A DNA stretch of 17,203 nt from NCBI RefSeq assembly GCF_012978815.1, contig NZ_LIWR01000012.1, positions 1-17,203 of the forward strand. Direction: 5' to 3'. The DNA comes from Campylobacter sp. RM16189. GTDB lineage: Bacteria; Campylobacterota; Campylobacteria; Campylobacterales; Campylobacteraceae. The notes beneath the pieces are model-generated. The model was not told the origin of the DNA. It was given only the letters and a program-made list of their open reading frames with translations, and did not search any database. This document shows positions 1 through 7,550 of the stretch, piece by piece. Numbering within the stretch: the first letter of the stretch is position 1; each line of letters opens with the position of its first letter. The position numbers were made by a program, and so were the translations under genes.

Positions 1-96
1 GATATAAAAGCTAAACGCGAACTTGGTTTTTATCTCTATAGATTTGCTGATTTAAGTTTAGGAAGCTTAAAGCCGGTAATTTGGTTTAAGAATTAG
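1..96 (+). CDS. 3' end of an unidentified protein-coding gene
   Basis: The reading frame is open from the first base and ends at TAG 94-96, giving 31 residues that finish in SLKPVIWFKN. The fragment has several aromatic and positively charged residues but no motif I recognise, so no function is given. Its stop codon overlaps the stop of the convergent PepSY gene (93-95), so the two genes meet tail to tail with no spacer and no terminator between them. The gene body lies outside the window. The frame is convincing mainly because of this tight convergent junction. Confidence 0.5.
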   Translation, partial: DIKAKRELGFYLYRFADLSLGSLKPVIWFKN

Positions 97-1166
97 GGAA
101 ATTTAGTTACATTTAGTATATTTCTTAAAAAATCGATCATGCTTAAATTGTTAAATTTAGTGTCTAGTTTTTTTCTTTTTCTAAATCCCATTTTGATACC
201 AAGCCAGACTACAACCAAAAGTACAATACAGCAGATCACCCAAACAATTTGAGTAAAGCGATTAAAAAATCCCGTGTGAAGATTATAAATAATATCATAT
301 AAATACAACTTACTTTCTTTCATATGAAAAGTTTTATCTTCATCTCTTGTAATATTATAATGGTCAAAATTTCCTAATATAATCTTATAGCTATCTTTGT
401 CGTAAATGCATAGCCAAGAATTATTGCTAATATTTTGAAAACTAGATAGTGCCTTGTCAAAATCAATCCCTATAAAATCTTTCTCAGGCTGGGAAAATTT
501 TAGATCACTTTCAAATTTGTTTATAAAATCCATGACATAAGAAAAGCAATAGTAAGTAGCCGTAAGCGAAATAATCATTAAAATAGAGGCAATATAAAGC
601 CCAAAAACTGAGTGCAAATTCCTTAATTTAGCGAGACCACGAAAATTGAAATTTAAGCTCATTGATTTTTTTAAATTTCGCTTTAAATCAGGCATATAAA
701 GATAGATACCGGAAAAAATAAAAAATAAAATTCCAAGGTTGGCTAACGTAATAATCCACTCCCCAATTTTTTCATAGCCAAATATTTCGAAGCCAAGATT
801 AAAATGTAAAGAGTATATAAAATTTAAAAATTTATTTGAAGCAATATTGCTACCAATAAAAGTACCATCTTTAGAGTAAAAATAAAAGCTTCTACTTTTA
901 TCATTTTCGTATCCTCTAAAGCCAACATAATAATCTCCGAAAACTATACGCTCTAGAGCAAAATTTTGGTTTTTTTTCTTTAAATCTGTCAAAATTGTAT
1001 TAAGGCTCTTTTGCTCTCCTCTCATCTGTCCATAGTAAACTTTGTCGATCAAATGACTATAATCATTAAAAAAGCTTATCATAATCCCAGATATTGATAA
1101 ATTTAAAAAAATCAAAGCGCAAACAAAACCCAAATAAAGGTGTAATTTTTTTATCATTTTTTTCAA
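93..1166 (-). CDS. PepSY-associated TM-helix membrane protein (FoxB/PiuB-like)
   Basis: A 357-residue inner-membrane protein with four predicted helices at about residues 9-33, 136-158, 186-209 and 305-327, and two loops that would face the periplasm. Histidines near helix ends (H9, H121 in YSLHFNLGF, H185 in NLHSVFGLY, H297 in YNLHTGFF) fit the pattern of the PepSY-TM family, whose members FoxB and PiuB sit beside siderophore receptors and are thought to reduce or process ferric siderophores. The role here is inferred from family and from the receptor gene just upstream. The start is TTG at 1166: a TAAGG box lies 6 bases ahead of it, while the in-frame ATG at 1157 would be 15 bases away. It lies 69 bp downstream of the receptor gene, separated by a terminator-like hairpin, so it may be expressed at lower level or only by read-through. 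Confidence 0.85.
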   Translation of the reverse strand: MKKMIKKLHLYLGFVCALIFLNLSISGIMISFFNDYSHLIDKVYYGQMRGEQKSLNTILTDLKKKNQNFALERIVFGDYYVGFRGYENDKSRSFYFYSKDGTFIGSNIASNKFLNFIYSLHFNLGFEIFGYEKIGEWIITLANLGILFFIFSGIYLYMPDLKRNLKKSMSLNFNFRGLAKLRNLHSVFGLYIASILMIISLTATYYCFSYVMDFINKFESDLKFSQPEKDFIGIDFDKALSSFQNISNNSWLCIYDKDSYKIILGNFDHYNITRDEDKTFHMKESKLYLYDIIYNLHTGFFNRFTQIVWVICCIVLLVVVWLGIKMGFRKRKKLDTKFNNLSMIDFLRNILNVTKFP

Positions 1167-1185
1167 AGCAAGCCTTAAAGGTATA

Positions 1186-1214
1186 TTTTTGGGCTAGAAA
1201 ATCTAGCCCAAAAA
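1186..1214 (-). terminator. Bidirectional intrinsic terminator or attenuator hairpin
   Basis: A perfect 13-bp inverted repeat (tttttgggctaga / tctagcccaaaaa) with a 3-base loop. The T-run and A-run at its ends make it terminator-like on either strand. It sits between the receptor gene (stop at 1236) and the ribosome site of the PepSY gene (1173-1177), so it would stop or reduce transcription running from the receptor gene into the PepSY gene. Confidence 0.75.
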
Positions 1215-1235
1215 CTTAAAAAGGAGTTTTATAAA

Positions 1236-3369
1236 CTAAAATTCGTATTCAGCCCTTAGCATAAAATTGCGTGGCTCGCCATTTGTATACCGACCCCAAT
1301 CATTTAAGATATGTTTTTTGTTGAGAGCGTTGTTGATATTTGCTTGAACTTTAAATTTAGGTGTAACTTGATAATTTGCATGCAAGTTTAAAATTCCGAA
1401 AGCTGGAGTATCAAATTTCTTATCATCCCAAGCTAAATATGTAGCATTTCTCCAACTATAATCACCGCCAACGTTAACTCCTTTAAGGATTTCATAGTCG
1501 AGAGCAAATTTAAAAGTTTTTGTTGGAATGTAAGTGTTTAAAGGTTGTTTTTTATGATCTTTTGCGACCGCATAAGTATAACCTCCATAAATATTTAGGT
1601 TACCAATATTTCCGCTTAGTCCAACTTCAAATCCTCTTGTTTTAGCACCATTTACTGGTTCATAAATCCAAATTGTATCGTGTTCTATAGATTTAACAAG
1701 CGAAGCAACTCCATTTCGTCTTGTTTCAAAAACCGCTAAATTAGTGTTTATATTTCCATCTAAAAATTGCGATTTCAAACCTATTTCATAGTTCGTTCCG
1801 ACTATAGGTTTAAGTTTTTTCTTGTTTTCGTCAATTTCAGCTTGTGGAGTAAAAATATCGGTTATACTTGCATAAATTGTATGTCCTTTGATATATTCAT
1901 AAGTTAAACCAAAATATTTAGATACATTATTATTTTTATAATCTTCAGCTTCATACCAGCTACCTTGATCTGTTTTTGTAACTCTTGAATACTTAGTGAG
2001 TCTTAAACCGAGTAAGACTGAAAGATTGTCTGTCAAATTAGTGTTATTAATAAGACTAATTGAATTTTGGGTTGTTTTCATATTTGCCTTATCGGCTAAT
2101 TCGTAATCTGGTCTACCTTGATTAAACTTGCCTTCAAAAAATCTGCCACTAAAATCAAAAGAATCCCAAATTCCTGCTGCGGTAGTAGGTTTGTAAATAT
2201 CAAAATTTAATTTATTTTTATTACTTTGAAGAGTAAGAGCAAATTGATTAGCAATATTTGCTATTTCGTAATCACCGCTTAGTTTAGCCGTTAAAACATC
2301 AATTTTTCTATCTGCTTTTGTAAATAAAGACGATGCTTTTGTAAAATTTCCGTTAATATATGTAGAATTATCCACATCAAATCGATACCAATCTTGCTTA
2401 AAATTTTGGTGGTTATAGCTTAAATCTAGCTCAAAATCATTATCAAAAAAATGTCTAAAATTTAAGAATTGTGTAGTAACTACACTTGATGAACTAGCCC
2501 AAGACGGTGAAAAGTTATAGCCTATAGGAAAGTCCAAAGTGTTTCCACTTGCATCTTTTCTAAAAAGTCCTGACCACATTGTAGCTTTATTTTTAGTATT
2601 TATATAATCGGCTCCAATTCTTAAAAGCGAGCTATCACCGATATCAAAATCAACAACTCCAGCAACTACTCCTTTTCTTGATTTATATCTATCTACAAAA
2701 TAATCCCTGTCTTGTAGAGCAAAATTTAATCTCGCCCTAATACTCCTGTCTTTATTGAGTGCATAAGATAAATCAGTATCAACTCTTTTAAAATCCCAAG
2801 ATCCATAACTTAATCCAAGTCTTGCAAAATCTTTTGTAACATGCGGCACTTTGCGGACTAAGTTTATGTTTGCCGAAGGCTCTCCGGCACCTTTCATAAG
2901 TCCAGTTGCACCACGAACGATTTCGATTCTATCAAGTAGCGAAGTATCTGTTAATCCTACTTCGGAAATTCCATTGTGCTGAGCGTTTTGAAGTGTTACG
3001 CCATCTATTGAGATACTATCAACTTCGCTGTTTCTTGAGTGAATTTCAAATCTTTCAGGGTCTCTTTTTCTAAAACTTACACCAACAACTCTATTTAATG
3101 CATCGTTTGCTTCGTAACTCGAACTAGTTGTTTGTTTTAGATTTTTACTTGTTAAAGCATCTGTAGATTGTGGAGTTTTAAGAATTGAAAGCTCCAAACC
3201 AGTAGCAGCTTTACTTGCCTTGTATCCGTAAGAGTTACTATCCTCGGTGCTTTCACCTAAGTAATCTGATGCCACTTCTATGGCATCAAGCTTCACCTCT
3301 TCGGCTGCTTGCAATCCCCCCCCCTATAGCAAACAGGAGAGCAACGCTTAATGAAATTTTGCTTTTCAT
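1236..3369 (-). CDS. TonB-dependent siderophore receptor, phase-variable, OFF in this sequence
   Basis: An outer-membrane ferric-siderophore receptor. Starting from TTG 3314 the open frame has 692 residues: a TonB box (EEVKLDAIEV, 5-14), a plug domain (about 60-165, with SIDGVTLQ at 102-109 and EIVRGATGL at 131-139), then a barrel that ends in phenylalanine (RAEYEF), as is usual for outer-membrane barrels. The plug most resembles FoxA/FpvA-type siderophore receptors. The true start is ATG 3367-3369 with AAGGA at 3376-3380, six bases upstream. From that ATG the frame encodes a signal peptide (SLSVALLFAIGGG) but then meets a run of nine G that shifts it into a stop after 25 residues. With eight G the frame joins exactly, gives a 710-residue precursor, and creates a signal-peptidase site (LQA before AEE). 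I read this as phase variation rather than decay, because the rest of the gene is intact. A sequencing error in the G-run is the alternative. Confidence 0.88.
3316..3324 (-). repeat. Poly-G (G9) phase-variation tract
   Basis: Nine consecutive C on the plus strand, G9 in the coding direction, inside the signal-peptide codons of the siderophore receptor. G8 or G11 restores the frame between ATG 3369 and the receptor body; G9 leaves it off. Slipped-strand changes of G8-G11 tracts are a well-known switch for surface genes in Campylobacter. Confidence 0.85.
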
Positions 3370-3370
3370 T

Positions 3371-3420
3371 ATTTTTCCTTTTTTTTTAAAATAAAATTGA
3401 TATTAAATATTATATTTTTT
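3371..3420 (-). promoter_or_regulatory. Likely promoter and leader of the siderophore receptor
   Basis: On the minus strand a TATAAT box lies at 3409-3414, about 40 bases ahead of the ATG, followed by an A9 run and the AAGGA ribosome site. The AT-rich stretch around the box (ATATTTAATATCAATTTT) could overlap a Fur site, as expected for an iron-uptake gene, but the match is loose and I do not assign one. Confidence 0.45.
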
Positions 3421-3677
3421 AACTCTTAGGATTTATTTAAAAATTGTTTATATTGTAATCTTTTTACTAACTTTTTTATAGAATAATAAAGTCATAAGTT
3501 TATAAATATGTTAAAAAGAAAAACCTTGAATAGCCTCTACAGCTCAATAAATATTGAACTTATAAAATTATAGATTTTGATAGTCCTATGTTTGGATTCG
3601 AACCAATAACTAAAAAGTAAACATATATTTTTGTAATAACATATAATCATAAGAAGTTTCAAAGTCATATTTTATTA

Positions 3678-3736
3678 AAAAGTGAGTCACTTGTTTAAGT
3701 TTTTATCTAGTGACTCACTTTTGACTCACTTTTTTT
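3678..3736. repeat. Left motif cluster, copy 1: inverted pair plus a third direct unit
   Basis: AAAAGTGAGTCACT (3678-3691) is the exact reverse complement of AGTGACTCACTTTT (3709-3722), with a 17-base spacer. A third unit, GACTCACTTTTTTT (3723-3736), follows directly. The pair could form a 14-bp hairpin followed by a T-run, or act as protein-binding sites. AGTGASTCACT is itself a small palindrome. Confidence 0.85.
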
Positions 3737-3904
3737 CGGAATAGAGTAGAATCAATAAGAAATTTAAAGAAAAAATAAGAAAAGTTTAAGCAAAAATAGA
3801 TCAAAAATCAAAGAAAAATAGTTAATTCTAAGCTCGCATTTAAGGCTTTTTAGGAACTTTTTAGAAAGAAAAAGAATAAAGTGGAAAAATAAAGAAAAAA
3901 ATGG

Positions 3905-3966
3905 AACTGAAAGGAAATGGCTCCGGATGCTGAATCAGAACCGGGTTGCATTAAACACTGTATTTT
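3905..3966 (-). other. tRNA 3'-half-like core, copy 1
   Basis: Read on the minus strand, the conserved core contains GGTTCTGATTCAGC followed by ATCCGGAGCCA, which resembles a T-arm, the 3' acceptor strand and CCA end of a tRNA. Upstream GTGTTTAATGC recalls an anticodon loop, possibly asparagine-like (anticodon GTT, G before CCA). The T-stem has mismatches and no 5' half is present, so this is not a functional tRNA. The 3'-half-only layout is typical of integrase attachment sequences. With copy 2 it shows one mismatch over 3901-3966. Confidence 0.4.
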
Positions 3967-3995
3967 AGGTACTTTAAGCTTACTAAAAAAATGCT

Positions 3996-4023
3996 AGTGA
4001 CTCACTTTTGTCTCACTTTTATC
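3996..4023. repeat. Right motif cluster, copy 1
   Basis: AGTGACTCACTTTT (3996-4009) is followed directly by GTCTCACTTTTA (4010 onward) and then tcggaataaagtagaat. The same arrangement (motif, motif, TCGGAATARAGTAGAAT) ends the left cluster 287 bp earlier, so each large repeat contains an internal direct duplication of about 45 bp. Confidence 0.8.
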
Positions 4024-4143
4024 GGAATAAAGTAGAATAAAACAGGATAAGCTTAGAAATAAAATGGAAAAAATAGGAAAAGTTTTTGTTAAATTTCATA
4101 AATTTTTCAATCGGTTTTTAAAAGGTTAAATTACAAAAATAAG

Positions 4144-4169
4144 TTAAATCCCTAAGTTTAGGGATTTAA
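4144..4169. repeat. 12-bp perfect palindrome near the end of repeat copy 1
   Basis: ttaaatccctaa and ttagggatttaa are separated by two bases. The right arm is not kept in copy 2, so it is not part of the shared design. It could be a weak terminator or a binding site; no T-run follows directly. Confidence 0.4.
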
Positions 4170-4299
4170 AAGATATGAAAAAAAATGATAGATTTTTTAT
4201 GTTTAATGAAATGCCGTATTTTAGGGCTTTATAATTAGTTAAATTATTTTATTTTTATACAAAAATAAAAGGATAATTGATTTTTATCTTTTATTTTGT

Positions 4300-4330
4300 T
4301 ATACTTGTATTACAAATACAAAAAAGGAAG
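4300..4330 (+). promoter_or_regulatory. Promoter, operator-like inverted repeat and ribosome site of the toxin-antitoxin operon
   Basis: TATACT at 4300-4305 is a plausible -10 box. Immediately downstream, TTGTAT (4305-4310) and ATACAA (4316-4321) form an inverted repeat with a 5-base centre, in the place expected for autorepression by a ribbon-helix-helix antitoxin. AGGAAG (4325-4330) ends 4 bases before the ATG at 4335. Confidence 0.5.
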
Positions 4331-4334
4331 CAAG

Positions 4335-4592
4335 ATGTTACACTCGGTTAGACTTGATAAAGATTTATCGGCTAGAATTTCTTTATTATGCAATAAAACA
4401 AAACGCTCAAAATCTTACTATATAAAAGAAGCATTGAGATATTATTTGGATAATTATGATGAGAACAAATATGAATTAAACGAAGAAACTATAAAGGCGA
4501 TAAGAGAGAGTCAGGAAATTATAAATAATCCATCAAAATATAAAGGGTATCGAGATATTGATAAAATGATGATGGATATTTTAAATGACTAA
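4335..4592 (+). CDS. Ribbon-helix-helix antitoxin (RelB/CopG type)
   Basis: An 85-residue protein whose N-terminus (LHSVRLDKDLSARI) has the beta-strand pattern of RHH DNA-binding proteins, followed by two helices (ISLLCNKTKRSKSYYIKEAL, about 14-33). The lysine- and acid-rich C-terminus would wrap and neutralise the toxin. I start at ATG 4335 because a good AGGAAG box precedes it; the longer frame from TTG 4296 runs through the promoter and has no ribosome site. The stop overlaps the toxin start by 8 bases (4585-4592), so the two are translationally coupled. As is usual for these operons, the antitoxin probably represses its own promoter, and an inverted repeat lies at the likely transcription start. 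A broken relative of this antitoxin lies near 17000. Confidence 0.85.
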   Translation: MLHSVRLDKDLSARISLLCNKTKRSKSYYIKEALRYYLDNYDENKYELNEETIKAIRESQEIINNPSKYKGYRDIDKMMMDILND

Positions 4593-4872
4593 ATATGAGG
4601 TTAAATATACTAGCTCTTTTAAAAACGACATTAAAAAATTTAAAAAAGATGAGGATGCTTTAAACGAGATAACAGATGTAATTAAAAAGATAGCAAATGA
4701 TGAGATTTTAGATAAAAAATATAAAGATCACAACTTAAAAGGTGAATATAAAGAGTATAGAGAATGTCACATAAGACCTAATTTGCTTTTAGTTTATAAA
4801 AAAATTGAAGATACTTTAATCTTGTCTTGTGTTAGAGTTGGATCTCATAATAAAATATTTAAAATCTACTAA
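4585..4872 (+). CDS. yafQ: YafQ-family mRNA interferase toxin
   Basis: A 95-residue RelE-superfamily ribonuclease that would cleave mRNA on the ribosome when freed from its antitoxin. The family signature is clear: DHNLKGEYKEYRECHI (48-63), RPNLLLVY (64-71) and VRVGSHNKIF (83-92). Histidines 49, 62 and 88 and F92 match the active-site positions of E. coli YafQ (H50, H63, H87, F91). The aspartate at E. coli position 67 is asparagine here (N66), so activity may be altered. The length is normal for the family. It overlaps the antitoxin by 8 bases and ends 7 bases before the convergent phosphoesterase fragment. Within the repeat-bounded block it may act as a stability module or as an abortive-infection device. 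Confidence 0.9.
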   Translation: MTKYEVKYTSSFKNDIKKFKKDEDALNEITDVIKKIANDEILDKKYKDHNLKGEYKEYRECHIRPNLLLVYKKIEDTLILSCVRVGSHNKIFKIY

Positions 4873-4879
4873 GTCTTTC

Positions 4880-5137
4880 TCACTTTCTTTCTACTTCTAA
4901 TAATTCTACACCGTTTAGTCTCTCTGAAATAGATATTGTCTTTTCAATATCCCTATAAAAAGAGAAATCATCTAAATTATAAACTTCATCGTTTACACTT
5001 ACCGTATCATTCCAAAAGCCAATCAGTCTATTATCTATCTCATCCACCGATCTAAAACTCCTAAAGCAAGGGCAGAAATTTAATACGCTCTTATGCCCGA
5101 AATGTAGATCGGATGTAAAAAATATATTACTATTCAT
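4880..5137 (-). pseudogene. Truncated calcineurin-like metallophosphoesterase
   Basis: Eighty-five residues that match only the N-terminal half of a small metallophosphoesterase: NIFFTSDLHFGH (4-15) holds the first metal ligands (D10, H12), and VYNLDDFSFYRD (52-63) is the second metal motif, with the usual GD changed to DD. The frame then follows the family as far as ERLNG (72-76) and breaks off into ELLEVERK and a stop, before the GNHD motif and the later histidine motifs. Family members are normally about twice this length, so it should be inactive. The ATG at 5137 has an AAAGGA box, so it may still be translated. The break lies beside the toxin gene, as if acquisition of the toxin-antitoxin module removed its 3' end. 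Confidence 0.75.
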
Positions 5138-5238
5138 CCAATATCCTTTTAAATATAAATACTAATTGCTTTGTGGAAGTTTTGTTTGTGGAATATAAAG
5201 GTAGAGATGATTCTACATCTAAAAATTTGAAGGTGTAC

Positions 5239-5373
5239 TTAAATTTCTACTATTTTTGCTTCATAATTTGTAGTTTCGGACATTCTTTTAGTTTTATATC
5301 CGTATGAATTCACTACTACTCTTACCTTTTCATCGCATACCCTACACTCTTTAGATATATGGTGTTGAAATGT
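5239..5373 (-). pseudogene. C-terminal remnant of a CxxC protein
   Basis: A 44-codon open stretch on the minus strand with protein-like composition, containing SKECRVCDEKVRVVV and ending EAKIVEI at TAA 5239-5241. CRVC could be half of a zinc site. It lacks a start with a ribosome site, and the adjoining upstream stretch in another frame (ISLYEHFNTI) reads like its continuation, so a frameshift near 5365 is likely. I cannot name the family. The rest of the gap 5138-5430 shows nothing else. Confidence 0.35.
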
Positions 5374-5430
5374 TCATAAAGAGATATTTTGTCGTGTATA
5401 CCCAACAAAATACCTAGTTAAGGATAATCA

Positions 5431-7461
5431 CTAAAACCCTATCTTAGCGTTTTTATCTTCATTCTTGAGAGCAACTTCTTGCTCTAGTCTCTCATAAAAA
5501 TCATCTCCGTTTTTAATAGGTCTAAATTTAGCTTGTCTTCTCACGCTAGCAAAATCTCCCGGAGCTAGTGAGTCTAAATTTGAAACTTTTTTAGCTATAT
5601 TTTCGTAAAACTTGACTTTTAGCAAGGCACACTCTTTTTTAAATAAATTTAGAGCTTGATTTGGCAACAGATACCCAAACTCTAGCTTTAGATCAAATCT
5701 TCTAAGGCTTGCCTTATCGAGGTTGTCTATTAAATTCGTAGTTGCGATAAATATCCCATCAAAGCTCTCCATCTGCACTAGCATCTCATTTACCTGAGTT
5801 ATCTCCCAGCTTCTCGCAGCCATACTTCTATCTTGTAAAAAGCTATCTACTTCGTCGAATACAAGCACTGCTTTTTTGCTCTTGGCTTCTTTAAAAGCCT
5901 CTGCTATATTTTGCTCGGTTCCTCCGACCCACATAGATAAAAGATCGCTTCCTTTTTTGATGATTATAGACCTTCTTAGGCTTTTAGCGATAAATTTAGC
6001 ATAGGCGCTCTTGCCGGTGCCGGGTACTCCGTAGAGGCAAATCCTAGCGCTTTTGCTATCTTTTATGCCCCTCATTAGTTCATTTAGATCGCAGTCTGAG
6101 TTTATGAAATTTGGGTCATAACTGCTAGGAAGATCATCGCTTGACTTTTCTTTTTTCTTGTCTTTTTCTATCTCTCCATATCCTTGCGCTTTTAAAGTGT
6201 TGCTTATCACTCGCTCAAAGGCTTTGTTTTTATCTCTCGCGTTTAAATTTGAAACGACTAAACTCGCATTGCTAACGATAGCTGGAGCTATAAATTTATT
6301 CTTTGCTAGCTTATTTATTAGCTTATTGTCTATCAAATTGGCACTATACTCTTTGATGATTTTTGCTCTTGTGTTTTGATTCGGCACTCCTAGCTCTATA
6401 GCTAAGTTAAAGCGTCTAACTACGGCTTCATCCATACTGTAAATATCATTGGTTATCCAGATAGTCGGAACCTCGTTTGTTTCTAAGGTCCTATTTATAA
6501 AGGCTTTACCGTATTGTCTTTTCTCGTTGTTTCTTGTGTTAAACACGTCTTCAGCTTCGTCATACATCAGCAAATTTGATCCGGCGGATAATACGTTTTG
6601 CGCAAGACAATAAGATCTTATCCTTTGGGTCTCATTTGCATATCCACTTTCGTCTGCATAAGCAACTTCATAGAGTTTTAAATTTAGCTCATTAGCTATT
6701 ACTTTACTCAGCTCTGTTTTGCCCGTCCCTGCTGAACCGTAGAGGAGCACGTTTACTCCTTTTTGCTTTTTACGAATAGCGTTTTTTAGAAAAGAGACTA
6801 AAATTTGCGTATCCTCTTTTACGTGAGTATAGTTTTTAAGCTTCAAATTCGTTTGGCTACACGGTTTTATAGCACTTGCGAATATCTCGTCTATGCTTTC
6901 GCATTTAACAAATAATGCGCTTATAAAGTCATTATTTAGTACGTCGATTTTGGATCTTAGGCTACGCGCACAGTAGGCGTCCATTTTTATTAGCGAGGTC
7001 TTGGCGAAAATTCCGTCTTTTCTAAAGGAGTTTTGAACATCACTAAAATTGAAATTTAGTATCTGAGACACGGCTTTTGCGGCTTGTCTGTTGTTTAGAT
7101 CTCCTATCAGTTCGCAAGCATCCGAGACGATCTCGTAGTTAAACACAATAGCGACGAATCTGAGAATAGTCTTTTCGGCGTCGTTTAGACCTAAATTTGA
7201 CTGAAGTAAATTTAGATTATGCTCGAGATCTTTTAGTTCGCATGAGATTTTAGTTTTTTCAAGGACGTCAAGCCTATTTTTAAGAGCTTCGATGTCCTGC
7301 TTTGTAGGCTCGCTTGAATGCACGCCTAGAAACTCGAGGACATTATCGTATCTGCATCTTAAAAACTCCCTTTCTCCGCCTGTGCGAAAAATCGCACGAA
7401 GTATCCAAAGCATCGCAAGGTCATATATCTCGTTATCTACATAAAAGCTTTCGTTTCTCAT
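5431..7461 (-). CDS. Double AAA+ ATPase (two ATPase domains)
   Basis: A 676-residue protein. Residues 1-220 are mainly helical and match no family I know. The first AAA+ domain (about 222-425) has Walker A GSAGTGKT (242-249), Walker B LLMYDE (297-302) and VVRRF (347-351). After a charged linker (about 430-445) the second (about 450-650) has GVPGTGKS (478-485), VLVFDE (532-537), TTN (574-576) and LRRF (586-589). Both sites keep lysine, aspartate-glutamate and arginine-finger residues, so both should hydrolyse ATP. Tandem AAA+ proteins act as remodelling or unfolding machines; no nuclease or protease domain is fused here, so a substrate cannot be given. RBS AAGGAG precedes ATG 7461. It is transcribed divergently from mcrB. 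Codon use is more typical of a Campylobacter chromosome than that of the AT-rich helicase at 13792. A defence role is possible but only by location. Confidence 0.85.
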   Translation of the reverse strand: MRNESFYVDNEIYDLAMLWILRAIFRTGGEREFLRCRYDNVLEFLGVHSSEPTKQDIEALKNRLDVLEKTKISCELKDLEHNLNLLQSNLGLNDAEKTILRFVAIVFNYEIVSDACELIGDLNNRQAAKAVSQILNFNFSDVQNSFRKDGIFAKTSLIKMDAYCARSLRSKIDVLNNDFISALFVKCESIDEIFASAIKPCSQTNLKLKNYTHVKEDTQILVSFLKNAIRKKQKGVNVLLYGSAGTGKTELSKVIANELNLKLYEVAYADESGYANETQRIRSYCLAQNVLSAGSNLLMYDEAEDVFNTRNNEKRQYGKAFINRTLETNEVPTIWITNDIYSMDEAVVRRFNLAIELGVPNQNTRAKIIKEYSANLIDNKLINKLAKNKFIAPAIVSNASLVVSNLNARDKNKAFERVISNTLKAQGYGEIEKDKKKEKSSDDLPSSYDPNFINSDCDLNELMRGIKDSKSARICLYGVPGTGKSAYAKFIAKSLRRSIIIKKGSDLLSMWVGGTEQNIAEAFKEAKSKKAVLVFDEVDSFLQDRSMAARSWEITQVNEMLVQMESFDGIFIATTNLIDNLDKASLRRFDLKLEFGYLLPNQALNLFKKECALLKVKFYENIAKKVSNLDSLAPGDFASVRRQAKFRPIKNGDDFYERLEQEVALKNEDKNAKIGF

Positions 7462-7499
7462 ACCTGGCTCCTTGTTTGTTTTTTGTTTGAAGGTATTTT

Positions 7500-7550
7500 A
7501 CTAGGTTAAAAGGACAAAAAATTGTCCAACTAGGTATATTTATAAGATTA
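7500..7550 (-). promoter_or_regulatory. Likely promoter and operator of the double-AAA+ gene
   Basis: The perfect inverted repeat ggacaa-aaaa-ttgtcc (7512-7527) is framed by two direct copies of actaggt (7500-7506 and 7530-7536). On the minus strand an AT-rich TATAAAT-like box lies near 7538-7545, just upstream of the palindrome, so a bound repressor would cover the transcription start. No regulator gene is adjacent; the sigma-like protein at 11439 is one candidate only by proximity. Confidence 0.45.

Larger units (their letters stand above)
3596..4210. repeat. Large direct repeat, copy 1 (about 615 bp)
   Basis: This non-coding block recurs in the same orientation at 12641-13251. The match starts sharply at attcgaacca and fades near 4210. 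By eye the central part (about 3720-4140) differs at only scattered positions. The block carries a conserved TATAAT, an inverted motif pair, a GC-richer tRNA-like core and a second motif cluster, described separately. No protein-coding frame of convincing length lies in it. The flanking stretches 3421-3595 and 4211-4290 show nothing I can identify. I infer that the repeats are ends or attachment regions of mobile modules. Confidence 0.9.

Noticed and set aside
3400..3425. Fur box in front of the siderophore receptor
   Set aside because: Biologically expected, but the match in this AT-rich stretch is not better than chance by eye.
3560..3620. A complete tRNA gene on the minus strand, suggested by GGTTCGAATCC
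   Set aside because: No matching acceptor stem, D-arm or anticodon arm can be found; only the T-loop-like piece is present.
3915..4010. A frame starting MAPDAESEP that is open for about 26-29 codons in both repeat copies
   Set aside because: It is the antisense reading of the tRNA-like core, and its AAGGAA lies directly against the ATG without spacing. The shared frame is explained by the near-identity of the copies.
3678..4023. CRISPR array or plasmid iterons
   Set aside because: The motif units are few, partly inverted and unevenly spaced, with no unique spacers of constant length and no replication initiator gene nearby.
4296..4334. Longer antitoxin starting at TTG 4296
   Set aside because: It runs through the -10 box and operator and has no ribosome site; ATG 4335 has a good one.
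6158..6379. 73-codon frame on the plus strand
   Set aside because: It is antisense to the double-AAA+ gene, with a composition that mirrors that gene and no ribosome site.
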